From: Leptospirillum sp.
GTDB lineage: Bacteria > Nitrospirota > Leptospirillia > Leptospirillales > Leptospirillaceae
Length of the DNA stretch: 22,938 nucleotides
Assembly: GCA_027343785.1 (NCBI GenBank)
Contig: DAHWKF010000029.1
Span: 1 to 22,938 of the forward strand
Direction of reading: 5' to 3'
Position 1 is the first letter of the stretch, and the number at the start of each line of letters is the position of its first letter. A model generated the notes under the pieces. It was not told the origin of the DNA and made no database searches. It saw only the letters and a list, made by a program, of their open reading frames with translations. Positions 15,471 through 22,625 of this stretch are shown here, one piece after another. A program made the position numbers and the translations under genes.

Positions 15471-17120
15471 ATGACAACCATCGACCGTGGCATACCCCTC
15501 TCCCGCCGGGAGGGCTGGCAAAGACTCCAGGCGCACAAGACAGCGATCGGGGCCCTCGACCTGTCCTTCCTGTTCGCTGACGATCCGTTCCGGGCCGAGC
15601 ACCTGAACGCAACAGGCGCGGGACTTTTTTTCGACTACTCCAAAAACCGGATCACCACCGGCACTCTGGAACTTCTTCTGGATCTGGCCCGGGAATGCCA
15701 TCTCCCGGCCCGGATCGAGCAGATGTTCGGCGGTGAAAAGATCAATGTGACAGAGAATCGGGCTGTCCTGCATGTGGCGCTCCGGGCTCCCAAGGACGAG
15801 GTGATCCGTGTGGACGGGAAAAATGTCGTTCCGGAAGTCCATGCGGTCCTCGAGCGCATGAGCCGTTTTGCCAACCGGATTCGCGATGGCCAATGGCGCG
15901 GACAGACAGGAAAACCTATCAGGAATGTCGTCAATATCGGCATCGGAGGGTCAGATCTCGGACCGGTCATGGCATACGAAGCTCTCCGGAACTATACGCG
16001 GCGGGACATGCGGTTCCGCTTTGTCTCCAACATTGATCCGACCGCCTTTTTCGAGTCCGTCCGGGATCTGGATCCCGCCGAAACCCTCTTCATCGTCAGT
16101 TCGAAAACCTTCACGACACTGGAAACCATGACCAACGCCCATACAGCCCGGGAATGGACCAGGCAGGCCCTGGGCGATCCGGCCATCGGCCGTCATTTCG
16201 TCGCTGTATCGACCAATGAGGAAGCCGTCCGCCAATTCGGGATCGATCCGGAGAACATGTTCGGGTTCTGGGATTGGGTCGGCGGCCGGTACTCCATGGA
16301 CTCCGCTATCGGCCTTTCGACCATGCTGGCCGTGGGAAGCGAAAACTTCCATGACATGCTGGGAGGGTTTCGGGAGATGGACCTCCATTTCCGTTCGACC
16401 CCCTTTGAAAAAAACCTCCCGGTCATTCACGGACTGCTTTGCGTCTGGGAAGGAACGTTCATGGGATCCGCCACCCGCGGCGTGTTTCCCTACGACCAGT
16501 ATCTCAAACGGTTTCCTGCCTACCTCCAGCAACTGACGATGGAAAGCAACGGAAAACATGCCACCCTGGACGGAACCCGGGTCGACTATGACACCGGTCC
16601 CGTCTTCTGGGGAGAACCGGGAACTAACGGGCAACACTCCTTCTACCAGCTGATTCACCAGGGCACGCGGATCATCCCGTCCGACCTGATCGGCTTTCTC
16701 CATCCCCTCCACCCTTCCGGCTCCCACCATGACATCCTGATCGCCAACCTTCTCGCCCAGTCTGAAGCCCTGGCTTTCGGTCGCACCAGGGAAGAACTGG
16801 AGAAACAGGGGGTTCCCCCCGAACAGATTCCCCACCGGATCTGCGAGGGCAACCGGCCGACGAACGTGATTCTGGCGGAGCGCCTGACGCCGGCTGTCCT
16901 TGGAAGCCTGATTGCCTTTTACGAACACAGCGTTTTCACCCAGGGCGTCCTCTGGGGCATCGATTCGTTCGATCAGTGGGGGGTCGAGCTGGGCAAGATC
17001 CTGGCGCAGAAAATCCTCCCGGAACTCACGGCCAGTCCGGACGATCCCCTGTCCCACGACTCGTCCACGAACGCCCTGATCGTCCGCTACAGAAAAGCCC
17101 GGGCAGCCGGCCCGTCATAG
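15471..17120 (+). CDS. pgi: Glucose-6-phosphate isomerase
   Basis: The enzyme interconverts glucose 6-phosphate and fructose 6-phosphate in the cytosol, serving gluconeogenesis and glycogen or cell-wall sugar supply in an autotroph. The ATG at 15471 is preferred over the GTG at 15453 because ACGGAG lies eight bases upstream. It gives 549 residues, the length of the E. coli enzyme. Conserved features are NIGIGGSDLGP, SSKTFTTLET, the signature FGFWDWVGGRYSMDSAIG, the catalytic MESNGK glutamate, GTNGQHSFYQLIHQG with the catalytic His, and the second signature SFDQWGVELGK with the catalytic Lys. All active-site residues appear intact. It probably shares a transcript with the HAD gene. Confidence 0.97.
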   Translation: MTTIDRGIPLSRREGWQRLQAHKTAIGALDLSFLFADDPFRAEHLNATGAGLFFDYSKNRITTGTLELLLDLARECHLPARIEQMFGGEKINVTENRAVLHVALRAPKDEVIRVDGKNVVPEVHAVLERMSRFANRIRDGQWRGQTGKPIRNVVNIGIGGSDLGPVMAYEALRNYTRRDMRFRFVSNIDPTAFFESVRDLDPAETLFIVSSKTFTTLETMTNAHTAREWTRQALGDPAIGRHFVAVSTNEEAVRQFGIDPENMFGFWDWVGGRYSMDSAIGLSTMLAVGSENFHDMLGGFREMDLHFRSTPFEKNLPVIHGLLCVWEGTFMGSATRGVFPYDQYLKRFPAYLQQLTMESNGKHATLDGTRVDYDTGPVFWGEPGTNGQHSFYQLIHQGTRIIPSDLIGFLHPLHPSGSHHDILIANLLAQSEALAFGRTREELEKQGVPPEQIPHRICEGNRPTNVILAERLTPAVLGSLIAFYEHSVFTQGVLWGIDSFDQWGVELGKILAQKILPELTASPDDPLSHDSSTNALIVRYRKARAAGPS

Positions 17121-17186
17121 CTCCGACATTCCGGCGGGGCCATGATTTCCGGCTCCGCCCCTCTCCGTCATGATGTCCTCCCCCCG

Positions 17187-17215
17187 TTGACGATACCCCA
17201 TAATCCGGCTAAGAT
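17187..17215 (+). promoter_or_regulatory. Promoter of the lexA cassette
   Basis: TTGACG (17187-17192), exactly 17 bases, then TAAGAT (17210-17215) give a good sigma70 promoter with a start near 17222. The predicted start falls inside the palindrome at 17217-17234. Confidence 0.7.
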
Positions 17216-17216
17216 A

Positions 17217-17234
17217 GGTGAACAAATTTTCACC
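17217..17234. promoter_or_regulatory. Putative LexA operator
   Basis: GGTGAACAAATTTTCACC is an imperfect palindrome (14 of 18 positions paired, with outer arms GGTGAA and TTCACC). It overlaps the predicted transcription start of lexA. It matches neither the gammaproteobacterial CTGT-N8-ACAG box nor the Firmicute CGAAC-N4-GTTCG box. Its position next to an autoregulated repressor gene makes it the best candidate for this lineage's SOS box; this is inference. Confidence 0.55.
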
Positions 17235-17240
17235 ATCCGT

Positions 17241-17282
17241 TCCGGATCTGCCGGAGCGGAGGACGAAAACGCCAGATCCGGA
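17241..17282 (+). promoter_or_regulatory. lexA leader hairpin that covers the ribosome binding site
   Basis: TCCGGATCTG (17241-17250) and CAGATCCGGA (17273-17282) are perfect 10-base inverted arms around a 22-base loop. The right arm contains most of the lexA Shine-Dalgarno (CCGGAG, 17278-17283). Folding would hide the site and lower translation. The loop contains another GGAGG-like stretch. Confidence 0.5.
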
Positions 17283-17290
17283 GATTGTTG

Positions 17291-17908
17291 ATGAACCAGC
17301 TCGAAGAATCCCTTCCCCCGCGCCAGAGGGAGGCGCTCGCATTCATCCGGAGCTACACCGGCCGGGTCGGTTATCCGCCGACACTCCGGGAAATTGCCGC
17401 CCACATGGGAATACGTGGTCTTCACGCGGTCAAGAAACACCTTGACGCCCTTTCGGCCAAAGGCCACCTGACACGTGAAAAAGGCGCCCGAGCCCTTTCG
17501 GCGGGAAGATTCCTGCCTGACGCCGTTCCGGTTCCTGTCCTGGGAAGGGTGGCGGCCGGAGGGCCCCGGGAATCTCCGGAGGATCACACCAGAACATGGT
17601 TTGTCGATCCGGACTGGCTGCCGGAAGGCCCCTCCTTCTTTCTGCGTGTCCGGGGGGACAGCATGAAGGACGCGGCGATCCTCGACGGCGACTATGTACT
17701 TGTCCGCTCGCGACCGGACGCACGGCCCGGAGAGATCGTCGTTGCGGTGATCGACGGAGAGAGCACGGTCAAGCGCCTTCGCCAGAAAGGCGACCAGTTC
17801 GTGTTGTCTCCGGAAAATCCGGCATATGAGGACATTCCCGTTCCACCAGAAGAAACCTTCCGCATCGAGGGCGTTGTCGTCGGCGTCCTTCGGCTTCCGG
17901 GGAGATGA
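17291..17908 (+). CDS. lexA: LexA repressor / autoprotease
   Basis: The SOS master repressor has 205 residues. The ATG at 17291 is chosen over the TTGs just before it because CCGGAG lies seven bases upstream. Residues 1-70 are the winged helix: PPTLREIAAHMGIRG, then VKKHLDALSAKGHL. The recognition helix is unlike the usual SSPSTVHxHL type, consistent with an unusual operator. The Ala89-Gly90 cleavage site lies in PVLGRVAAGGP. The S24 protease part has the nucleophile Ser124 in RGDSM and the general-base Lys161 in STVKRL, so it should self-cleave on RecA filaments. It heads a four-gene unit ending in a family B polymerase and lies behind a promoter-operator. It may control only this cassette or the whole SOS regulon. 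Confidence 0.95.
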   Translation: MNQLEESLPPRQREALAFIRSYTGRVGYPPTLREIAAHMGIRGLHAVKKHLDALSAKGHLTREKGARALSAGRFLPDAVPVPVLGRVAAGGPRESPEDHTRTWFVDPDWLPEGPSFFLRVRGDSMKDAAILDGDYVLVRSRPDARPGEIVVAVIDGESTVKRLRQKGDQFVLSPENPAYEDIPVPPEETFRIEGVVVGVLRLPGR

Positions 17909-17912
17909 CCCC

Positions 17913-18470
17913 ATGCTTTCTCCCGCCGCGCACGACATTCTCCCGCCGAACGATGCTTCCGGCGGAGGTCTCCGGATCCTTCCGGACGACCCATCTGCCC
18001 CACGGAACCTCTGGGAGTCCCTTTCGAATGAAATCCTGACGGGCGGAACGGCTATCTTCGTTTGCGGCGACAACCGGTTCCGTCCGGATTTTCTGCTCAT
18101 CAAAGCCCGGCAGGCGGGCAGACTGCCTGAGGAAATACTATCCCGGCTGCATATCGCAAGGGCCTTTACCACCCATCAGCTTCTGTCAATCGTTTCGGAA
18201 CGGCTGGAATCGGAAATCCTCCGTACCCGGTCCACACTGGTGGCCGTTTCCGGTCTCCTGTCCCTTTTTTCCGATGCGGCCGTTCCCGCCAGAGAAGCGT
18301 TCGGTATTCTGGAACAGCTTCTGGTGGAGATGGACCGGATTTCCCGTCAGGGCGTCCGGATCCTGATACCGGTCGAACCAGCCCCATCCCCTTCCCGACG
18401 GGCCCGCAACATCCTTCTTCGCATCCGGCAGATGGCTGCGGTGGCGGATCAACGTTCGGGAGGAGGATGA
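17913..18470 (+). CDS. RadA/Rad51-like protein lacking ATPase motifs
   Basis: The ATG at 17913 follows the lexA stop by four bases and has GGGGAG eight bases upstream, giving 185 residues. Residues 46-95 align by eye with the RecA-fold core of RadA/Rad51: AIFVCGDNRFRPDF corresponds to the V-I-Y-I-D-T-E-G-T-F-R-P-E-R strand, and IARAFTTHQLLSIV to the A-R-A-Y-N-(T)-D-H-Q motif. The next strand, TLVAVSGLLSLF, corresponds to Walker B with Ser in place of Asp. The catalytic Glu is Asn, and the Walker A loop is missing altogether. It is therefore a probable non-hydrolysing RecA-fold partner, comparable in kind to ImuA/SulA-like proteins. A role in linking RecA filaments to the polymerase downstream is inferred. 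Confidence 0.75.
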   Translation: MLSPAAHDILPPNDASGGGLRILPDDPSAPRNLWESLSNEILTGGTAIFVCGDNRFRPDFLLIKARQAGRLPEEILSRLHIARAFTTHQLLSIVSERLESEILRTRSTLVAVSGLLSLFSDAAVPAREAFGILEQLLVEMDRISRQGVRILIPVEPAPSPSRRARNILLRIRQMAAVADQRSGGG

Positions 18471-18733
18471 TGGGACGAACACTGGATACGTTCACCATGA
18501 AAATTGACCAGACCCGCATCCTCTGGAATCTTTTCAGACGGGCGTTGAGGCGGGAAGACCAGATCGTTTTCGACTCCCTGTTCGAAAGTGTCCGGCCCCA
18601 TGCCCAGGCGGGCGCCTACTTCTCGTCGGCGGATCCGTTCCCGGTCATGCTTTTGTGCATGCTGCTGGAGGAGAGAAAATCCCGGATCGCCCTGGAGGCA
18701 CGGATCCGTGAACTCGAACAGCGCCTTTCCTGA
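18467..18733 (+). CDS. Small helical protein of the lexA-polB cassette, unknown
   Basis: I do not recognise this 88-residue protein. Its ATG overlaps the preceding stop (ATGA), with GGGAGGAGG just upstream, and its end overlaps the polymerase start by 26 bases, so it is clearly part of the cassette. The chain looks all-helical: a basic amphipathic helix (about residues 14-32), a central hydrophobic helix (DPFPVMLLCMLLEERK), and a charged C-terminal stretch (EARIRELEQRLS) with heptad-like spacing. A second ATG (codon 2) could also be used. A small adaptor or assembly subunit for the polymerase is a reasonable guess, but nothing in the sequence proves it. Confidence 0.7.
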   Translation: MMGRTLDTFTMKIDQTRILWNLFRRALRREDQIVFDSLFESVRPHAQAGAYFSSADPFPVMLLCMLLEERKSRIALEARIRELEQRLS

Positions 18734-20921
18734 TATCCGTGGATGGATTCTCGATGCCTTTCCGGTCGATGACGGAATGCGCCTCTGGATCCTCTCCGAA
18801 TCCGGACAAAGGCTTCCGGTCGTCTTTCCTTTTTCCCCCTGCCTGTACCTGTCAGGCAAACCCGACCTCCTGCAAACGGTGCCGCTCCAGCTCAAAAAGG
18901 CGGGGATTGGCGCGAGCCACCGGACGACGGAGAAAACGGACCTCATGAGCGGAAGCTCCCTGACTGTCCTTGAAATCTGCATCGACAGCCCTCCGGTTTT
19001 TCCGGCCGCCGTCTCCTTTCTTCTGGAAAATTGCAGAACGCTGGGCTTTTACAACTGCGATATCGCCCTGCCACAGATGTTTTTTTATGCGACCGGCCTT
19101 TTTCCGCTGGCGTTTTGCGGTTTTTCCCTGGACAAGACGGGCAGGATCCGGGAAAGCGCCTGTCTGGACTCTCCCTGGGATACCGGCTACCGCCTGCCCG
19201 AACTCAGAACGATCACCCTCTCGCCGGCAGAAGGAGACGGAAACCCCCGCCACCGTCCTCCCATCTCCCTGGCGATCGGAACATCCGATGGCGTGCGCGT
19301 TCTCGACGGAGACAATCCGGCTATCCTCATCGAAAGCCTGAACCGCCGGATCCGGAAGGAAGATCCGGACCTGATCCTGAGCGACTGGGGGGATGACTGG
19401 ATTTTTCCGGGACTCGGCATACTGTCCGGACGGACATCCGTCCCGCTCGAACTGTCCCGGACACCGACATCCGGAACGAAAAAAAGAACCGCGCGGAGCT
19501 GGTTTTCCTACGGGCGGGTTCATTTCCGGCCGGAAGCTTGCCTTCTTTCCGGTCGATGGCATATCGACCGACACAACAGCTTCATTGTCCGGGAAGCCGG
19601 ACTCGAAGGGCTCTTCGAGCAGTCCCGGATCACCCGGATACCGGTACAGGAGATGGCGCGCACATCGACCGGCACCGGTATCACCTCCCTTCAGCTCGAA
19701 CACGCCACCCGGCGGGGAATCCTCATTCCCCGCCGCAAGAGCGAGCCGGAATCATTCGGGACCGCACTGGATCTGCTCGCGGGAGACAAGGGAGGAATGG
19801 TCTTCCTGCCGCCCCCGGGCTTCCACGAATCCGTGGCGGAACTGGATTTCGCCTCGATGTACCCTTCCCTCATGGTCCGGTTCAACATCTCTCCCGAAAC
19901 GGTCGGCTGCCCCTGCTGTCCGGAAAACCGCGTTTCCGGCACCCGGCACACGCTCTGCACGCGGCGCAAGGGATTTATTCCGGAGATCCTTCAACCCCTG
20001 CTTAGCAAGCGGCAGGCCTACAAGGAAAACCTGGCGCGCCTTCCGGACGCTTTGCGCAGGGATCATCCGGACAGCTTGCGCCAGAAAGCTCTCAAATGGC
20101 TTCTGGTAGTCTCTTTTGGGTATCTGGGGTACAAAAACGCCCGTTTCGGAAGGATTGAAGCCCATGAATGCGTCACGGCATACGGACGGGAAGTCCTCCT
20201 GCGGGCAAAAGAGCTGGCCGAAAACCGGGGATACCGTCTCCTCCACGGGATCGTCGACTCCCTGTGGCTTCAGAAGGAAGGGTTGAACGAGGAAGACTGC
20301 CTGCGTCTCGCACGGGAGGTCGGGGAAGAGACCGGGATCCCCCTGAATCTGGAAGGGATTTACCGGTGGATCGGATTTTTTCCCTCCCGGAAACACCCCT
20401 CCCTCTCCGTGCCCAACCGGTTTCTGGGCGTTTTCCAGACAGGAGAAATCAAGATGCGGGGGCTGGAGGCCCGCAGGAGCGACACGCCTCCCCTGATCCG
20501 GAACGTCCAGTCCAGGATGGTCGAAATCCTCTCTCAGGCCCGGAACATGGAGGAGTACCGCGCACTGATCCCGAAGGCCCGGGAAGCATTTGAAGACGGA
20601 TGGATCCGTCTGTCGGAAGGTCGGGTTCCGATGGAAGAACTGGTGTTCCGGAAAACCCTCTCAAAACCGCCGGACGGATATGGCCGGGCGACACTGACGG
20701 CCAGCGTCGCCCGGGAACTCTCGGGAAGGGGGATCCGGATCGAAGCCGGCGAGACGGTCCGCTACGTGATCACAAACGCGCGGGACCGGGATCCGTCCCG
20801 TCGAGCCCGGGCCTACCCCCTGGAAACACCGGATGCGACCTACGACCGGCAAAAGTATCAAGACCTTCTACGGAAGGCCGCCGAACCGCTTCTGGAACCC
20901 CTGATCATTCCGCCCCCCTAG
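18708..20921 (+). CDS. Family B DNA polymerase, PolB2-like, with degenerate exonuclease
   Basis: The start is probably GTG at 18708 (CTGGAGG nine bases upstream), giving 737 residues. The open frame further upstream is only a shadow of the 88-residue gene. The N-terminal domain opens GWILDAF, as in DNA polymerase II. The exonuclease region (about 160-240) keeps the fold signature P-D-L-I-L-S-D-W-G-D-D-W-I-F-P but has no DxE (Exo I) and no Exo II Asp. Motif A is LDFASMYPSL (Asp380). A CPCC...H...C insertion (401-417) may bind zinc. Motif B is KALKWLLVVSFGYLG (Lys460), and AHECVTAYGRE follows. Motif C is HGIVDS instead of YGDTDS: only the second Asp (517) remains. Such loss is known in PolB2 proteins. 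A non-proofreading translesion or structural polymerase is inferred. Confidence 0.88.
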   Translation: MNSNSAFPDIRGWILDAFPVDDGMRLWILSESGQRLPVVFPFSPCLYLSGKPDLLQTVPLQLKKAGIGASHRTTEKTDLMSGSSLTVLEICIDSPPVFPAAVSFLLENCRTLGFYNCDIALPQMFFYATGLFPLAFCGFSLDKTGRIRESACLDSPWDTGYRLPELRTITLSPAEGDGNPRHRPPISLAIGTSDGVRVLDGDNPAILIESLNRRIRKEDPDLILSDWGDDWIFPGLGILSGRTSVPLELSRTPTSGTKKRTARSWFSYGRVHFRPEACLLSGRWHIDRHNSFIVREAGLEGLFEQSRITRIPVQEMARTSTGTGITSLQLEHATRRGILIPRRKSEPESFGTALDLLAGDKGGMVFLPPPGFHESVAELDFASMYPSLMVRFNISPETVGCPCCPENRVSGTRHTLCTRRKGFIPEILQPLLSKRQAYKENLARLPDALRRDHPDSLRQKALKWLLVVSFGYLGYKNARFGRIEAHECVTAYGREVLLRAKELAENRGYRLLHGIVDSLWLQKEGLNEEDCLRLAREVGEETGIPLNLEGIYRWIGFFPSRKHPSLSVPNRFLGVFQTGEIKMRGLEARRSDTPPLIRNVQSRMVEILSQARNMEEYRALIPKAREAFEDGWIRLSEGRVPMEELVFRKTLSKPPDGYGRATLTASVARELSGRGIRIEAGETVRYVITNARDRDPSRRARAYPLETPDATYDRQKYQDLLRKAAEPLLEPLIIPPP

Positions 20922-21736
20922 CGCCGGGCAAGTTTCCGGGGGTCCGCCGGACGGGGCTGGCTGTCGATATAGGCGGCGACATCCCAGGATTCCTGGTCAG
21001 TCAGGGAGTCCCCCTTGGACAAGGGCATATTCATCTTGATGAACCCCGCCAGTTTGGCGATCTTGTACAACCCCGCTCCCTTGTTGTATGAACCGTTGCC
21101 CCAGACCGGCGGAAAAACCTGGCCGCCATGGGAGGTGCGCCCCTGGCCATGGGCTCCGTGGCAGAGCGCGCAGCGGGCCGCATAGACCTTCTTGCCCCTG
21201 AAGAGGCTGGGGGTGCGTGCCGGAGGCGGCAGCTTGACCAGACCCTGTCCTTTCAGGCGAACCCCCACGGGGGCCCCGCGGGACATCCAGAAGCTGTAGG
21301 CAATCAGGGCTTTCACCGTATCGCTGGTCACCGGGGGAGCCGTTCCGTTCATGGAGAACCGGAAGCACCCCTGAATCCGCTCATCAAGCTTGTTCACCAT
21401 ATGATTTTTGGACCGGTAACGGGGGTACATGACATACGCCCCCCAAAGCGGTGCGGAATAGGGTTTTCGTCCCCGGTCCAGATGACAGCTTTCGCACGTC
21501 ATCTTATTTTCCGCTCCCACATATTTTCTGGCAAACCGGCCGGTCTGGGTGAAGATCTTTTCCCCCTTGCGGACCAGATCGCCAAACGGCCCCGCCGGAA
21601 TCTCCGAGTCCGGCGGAGGGGTAAAAATCTCCGTCCCCTGCATGACCTCCACGGGGCCGGACCAAGCCCGGTCGACAGACGACAGAAGCATCGCCGCAAC
21701 AATAAACGCCCCCAGAAATGTCAGTCTGACTGTCAT
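20918..21736 (-). CDS. Diheme cytochrome c, TsdA-like (thiosulfate dehydrogenase family)
   Basis: The start at 21736 is preferred over 21760 because AGGAGG lies six bases before it; the protein has 272 residues. A signal peptide (to about residue 26) directs it to the periplasm. Heme 1 is C-E-S-C-H (81-85) and heme 2 is C-A-L-C-H (189-193). Between them lie YPRYRSK and L-D-E-R-I-Q-G-C-F-R-F-S-M-N-G, the block typical of TsdA, where a cysteine (here probably Cys124) is the distal ligand of heme 1. TsdA couples two thiosulfates to tetrathionate. Whether this protein does so, or serves another electron-transfer step, is open. It lies 52 bases behind the c4-like gene, and its stop overlaps the polymerase stop. 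Confidence 0.8.
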   Translation of the reverse strand: MTVRLTFLGAFIVAAMLLSSVDRAWSGPVEVMQGTEIFTPPPDSEIPAGPFGDLVRKGEKIFTQTGRFARKYVGAENKMTCESCHLDRGRKPYSAPLWGAYVMYPRYRSKNHMVNKLDERIQGCFRFSMNGTAPPVTSDTVKALIAYSFWMSRGAPVGVRLKGQGLVKLPPPARTPSLFRGKKVYAARCALCHGAHGQGRTSHGGQVFPPVWGNGSYNKGAGLYKIAKLAGFIKMNMPLSKGDSLTDQESWDVAAYIDSQPRPADPRKLARR

Positions 21737-21788
21737 CCTCTTCCTCCTTTGTGCAAGCATCCAGGCGCCGTTCTGAACGCTGCCCGAT

Positions 21789-22463
21789 TCAGGGCACGTC
21801 CCGATCCGGCGGCTGAAGGCTGGAAAAATATTCCGCCACCGCTTTTCTTTCCTCCGGCGTCAGGCGCCGCGCGATCCCCCGCATCAGCCCCTGAGGATCA
21901 TCCTGACGTTTGAGAAAGGCGTAGGCCATCAACTGGCGCAAAAGATAGGTCCGGTTCTGGCCGGCGATATAAGGAAACAAAGGCGGCACCCCATACCCGC
22001 CCGGCCCGTGGCACTGGACACAGGCCGGAATATTTTTTGCCCAGAGCCCCCGGGTCGCAATCCGGCGGCCTTTCGATACGAGAGACGGGTCAGGCTTCCC
22101 GACATCACGGAGCTTAGGGGCGTGAACGCGGGAATAGTACAAGGCCACCGCCTGGATGTCGCGTTTGGAAAGATTCTGGACAACGCCCGACATGACCGGA
22201 CCGTAACGTTTGCCGGCCTGGACCTCCCGAATCTCCCGGGCGATATACCGCCGGGGTTGACCGGCGATCCGCGGAGCCCCGATCGACGGCATCCCTCCTC
22301 CGTTCAGCCGGTGGCATTCCATGCAGGCCGTACTTCCCGGAGTTCCGTTCCCTTCTTTCGCAATATGTTTTCCCCAGGCCATCAGCGTCACCGCTCCCGC
22401 CGAAGGCGCTGCACTGCCGGCAATCAGGACCGACAGAGCGATACCGGACAAAACTTTTTTCAA
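21789..22463 (-). CDS. Diheme cytochrome c4-like protein, TTG start
   Basis: The frame is open to an ATG at 22505, but GAGGAGGAGG lies just upstream of two TTG codons. Starting at the second (22463) gives MKKVLSGIALSVLIAG, a textbook signal peptide, and 224 residues. Heme 1 is C-M-E-C-H (47-51) and heme 2 is C-V-Q-C-H (148-152). Each half has the c4 layout, with P-R-I-A-G-Q / P-Y-I-A-G-Q, Y-L/I-x-R-Q and a later Met ligand (VMSGV, GLMRGIARRLT). Cytochromes c4 shuttle electrons in the periplasm, often to terminal oxidases. It is the first gene of a pair with the TsdA-like protein, to which it might be the electron acceptor (inferred). Confidence 0.88.
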   Translation of the reverse strand: MKKVLSGIALSVLIAGSAAPSAGAVTLMAWGKHIAKEGNGTPGSTACMECHRLNGGGMPSIGAPRIAGQPRRYIAREIREVQAGKRYGPVMSGVVQNLSKRDIQAVALYYSRVHAPKLRDVGKPDPSLVSKGRRIATRGLWAKNIPACVQCHGPGGYGVPPLFPYIAGQNRTYLLRQLMAYAFLKRQDDPQGLMRGIARRLTPEERKAVAEYFSSLQPPDRDVP

Positions 22464-22625
22464 CAAGGTCCTCCTCCTCACCGGACACCGTATTCCGGTC
22501 AGCATCCGGCGACCGGGACGCGTGTCTGAATTTTTGATTCCCCCATATTATTCTCTCAAACCGGAAAGGAGTCGAATAAGGAAAAATTACTTCAGGGATA
22601 AGTCCGTTGATAAAGAAGTTCCTGA

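Noticed and set aside
15951..17057. 368-codon minus-strand frame under pgi
   Set aside because: It is a shadow of a fully conserved glucose-6-phosphate isomerase and has no recognisable motif.
17168..18172. 334-codon minus-strand frame across lexA and its promoter
   Set aside because: It is antisense to lexA and the RadA-like gene; the translation is composition-driven and has no domain.
18588..18707. Upstream extension of the polymerase reading frame to 18588
   Set aside because: It lies within the 88-residue gene in another frame, and its Arg/Ser/Pro-rich translation does not resemble a polymerase N-terminus. GTG 18708 has a better ribosome binding site.
22464..22625. Search for the inverted repeat and target duplication of the IS1595-type element
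   Set aside because: Only one end of the element is in the window, so no repeat pair can be tested.
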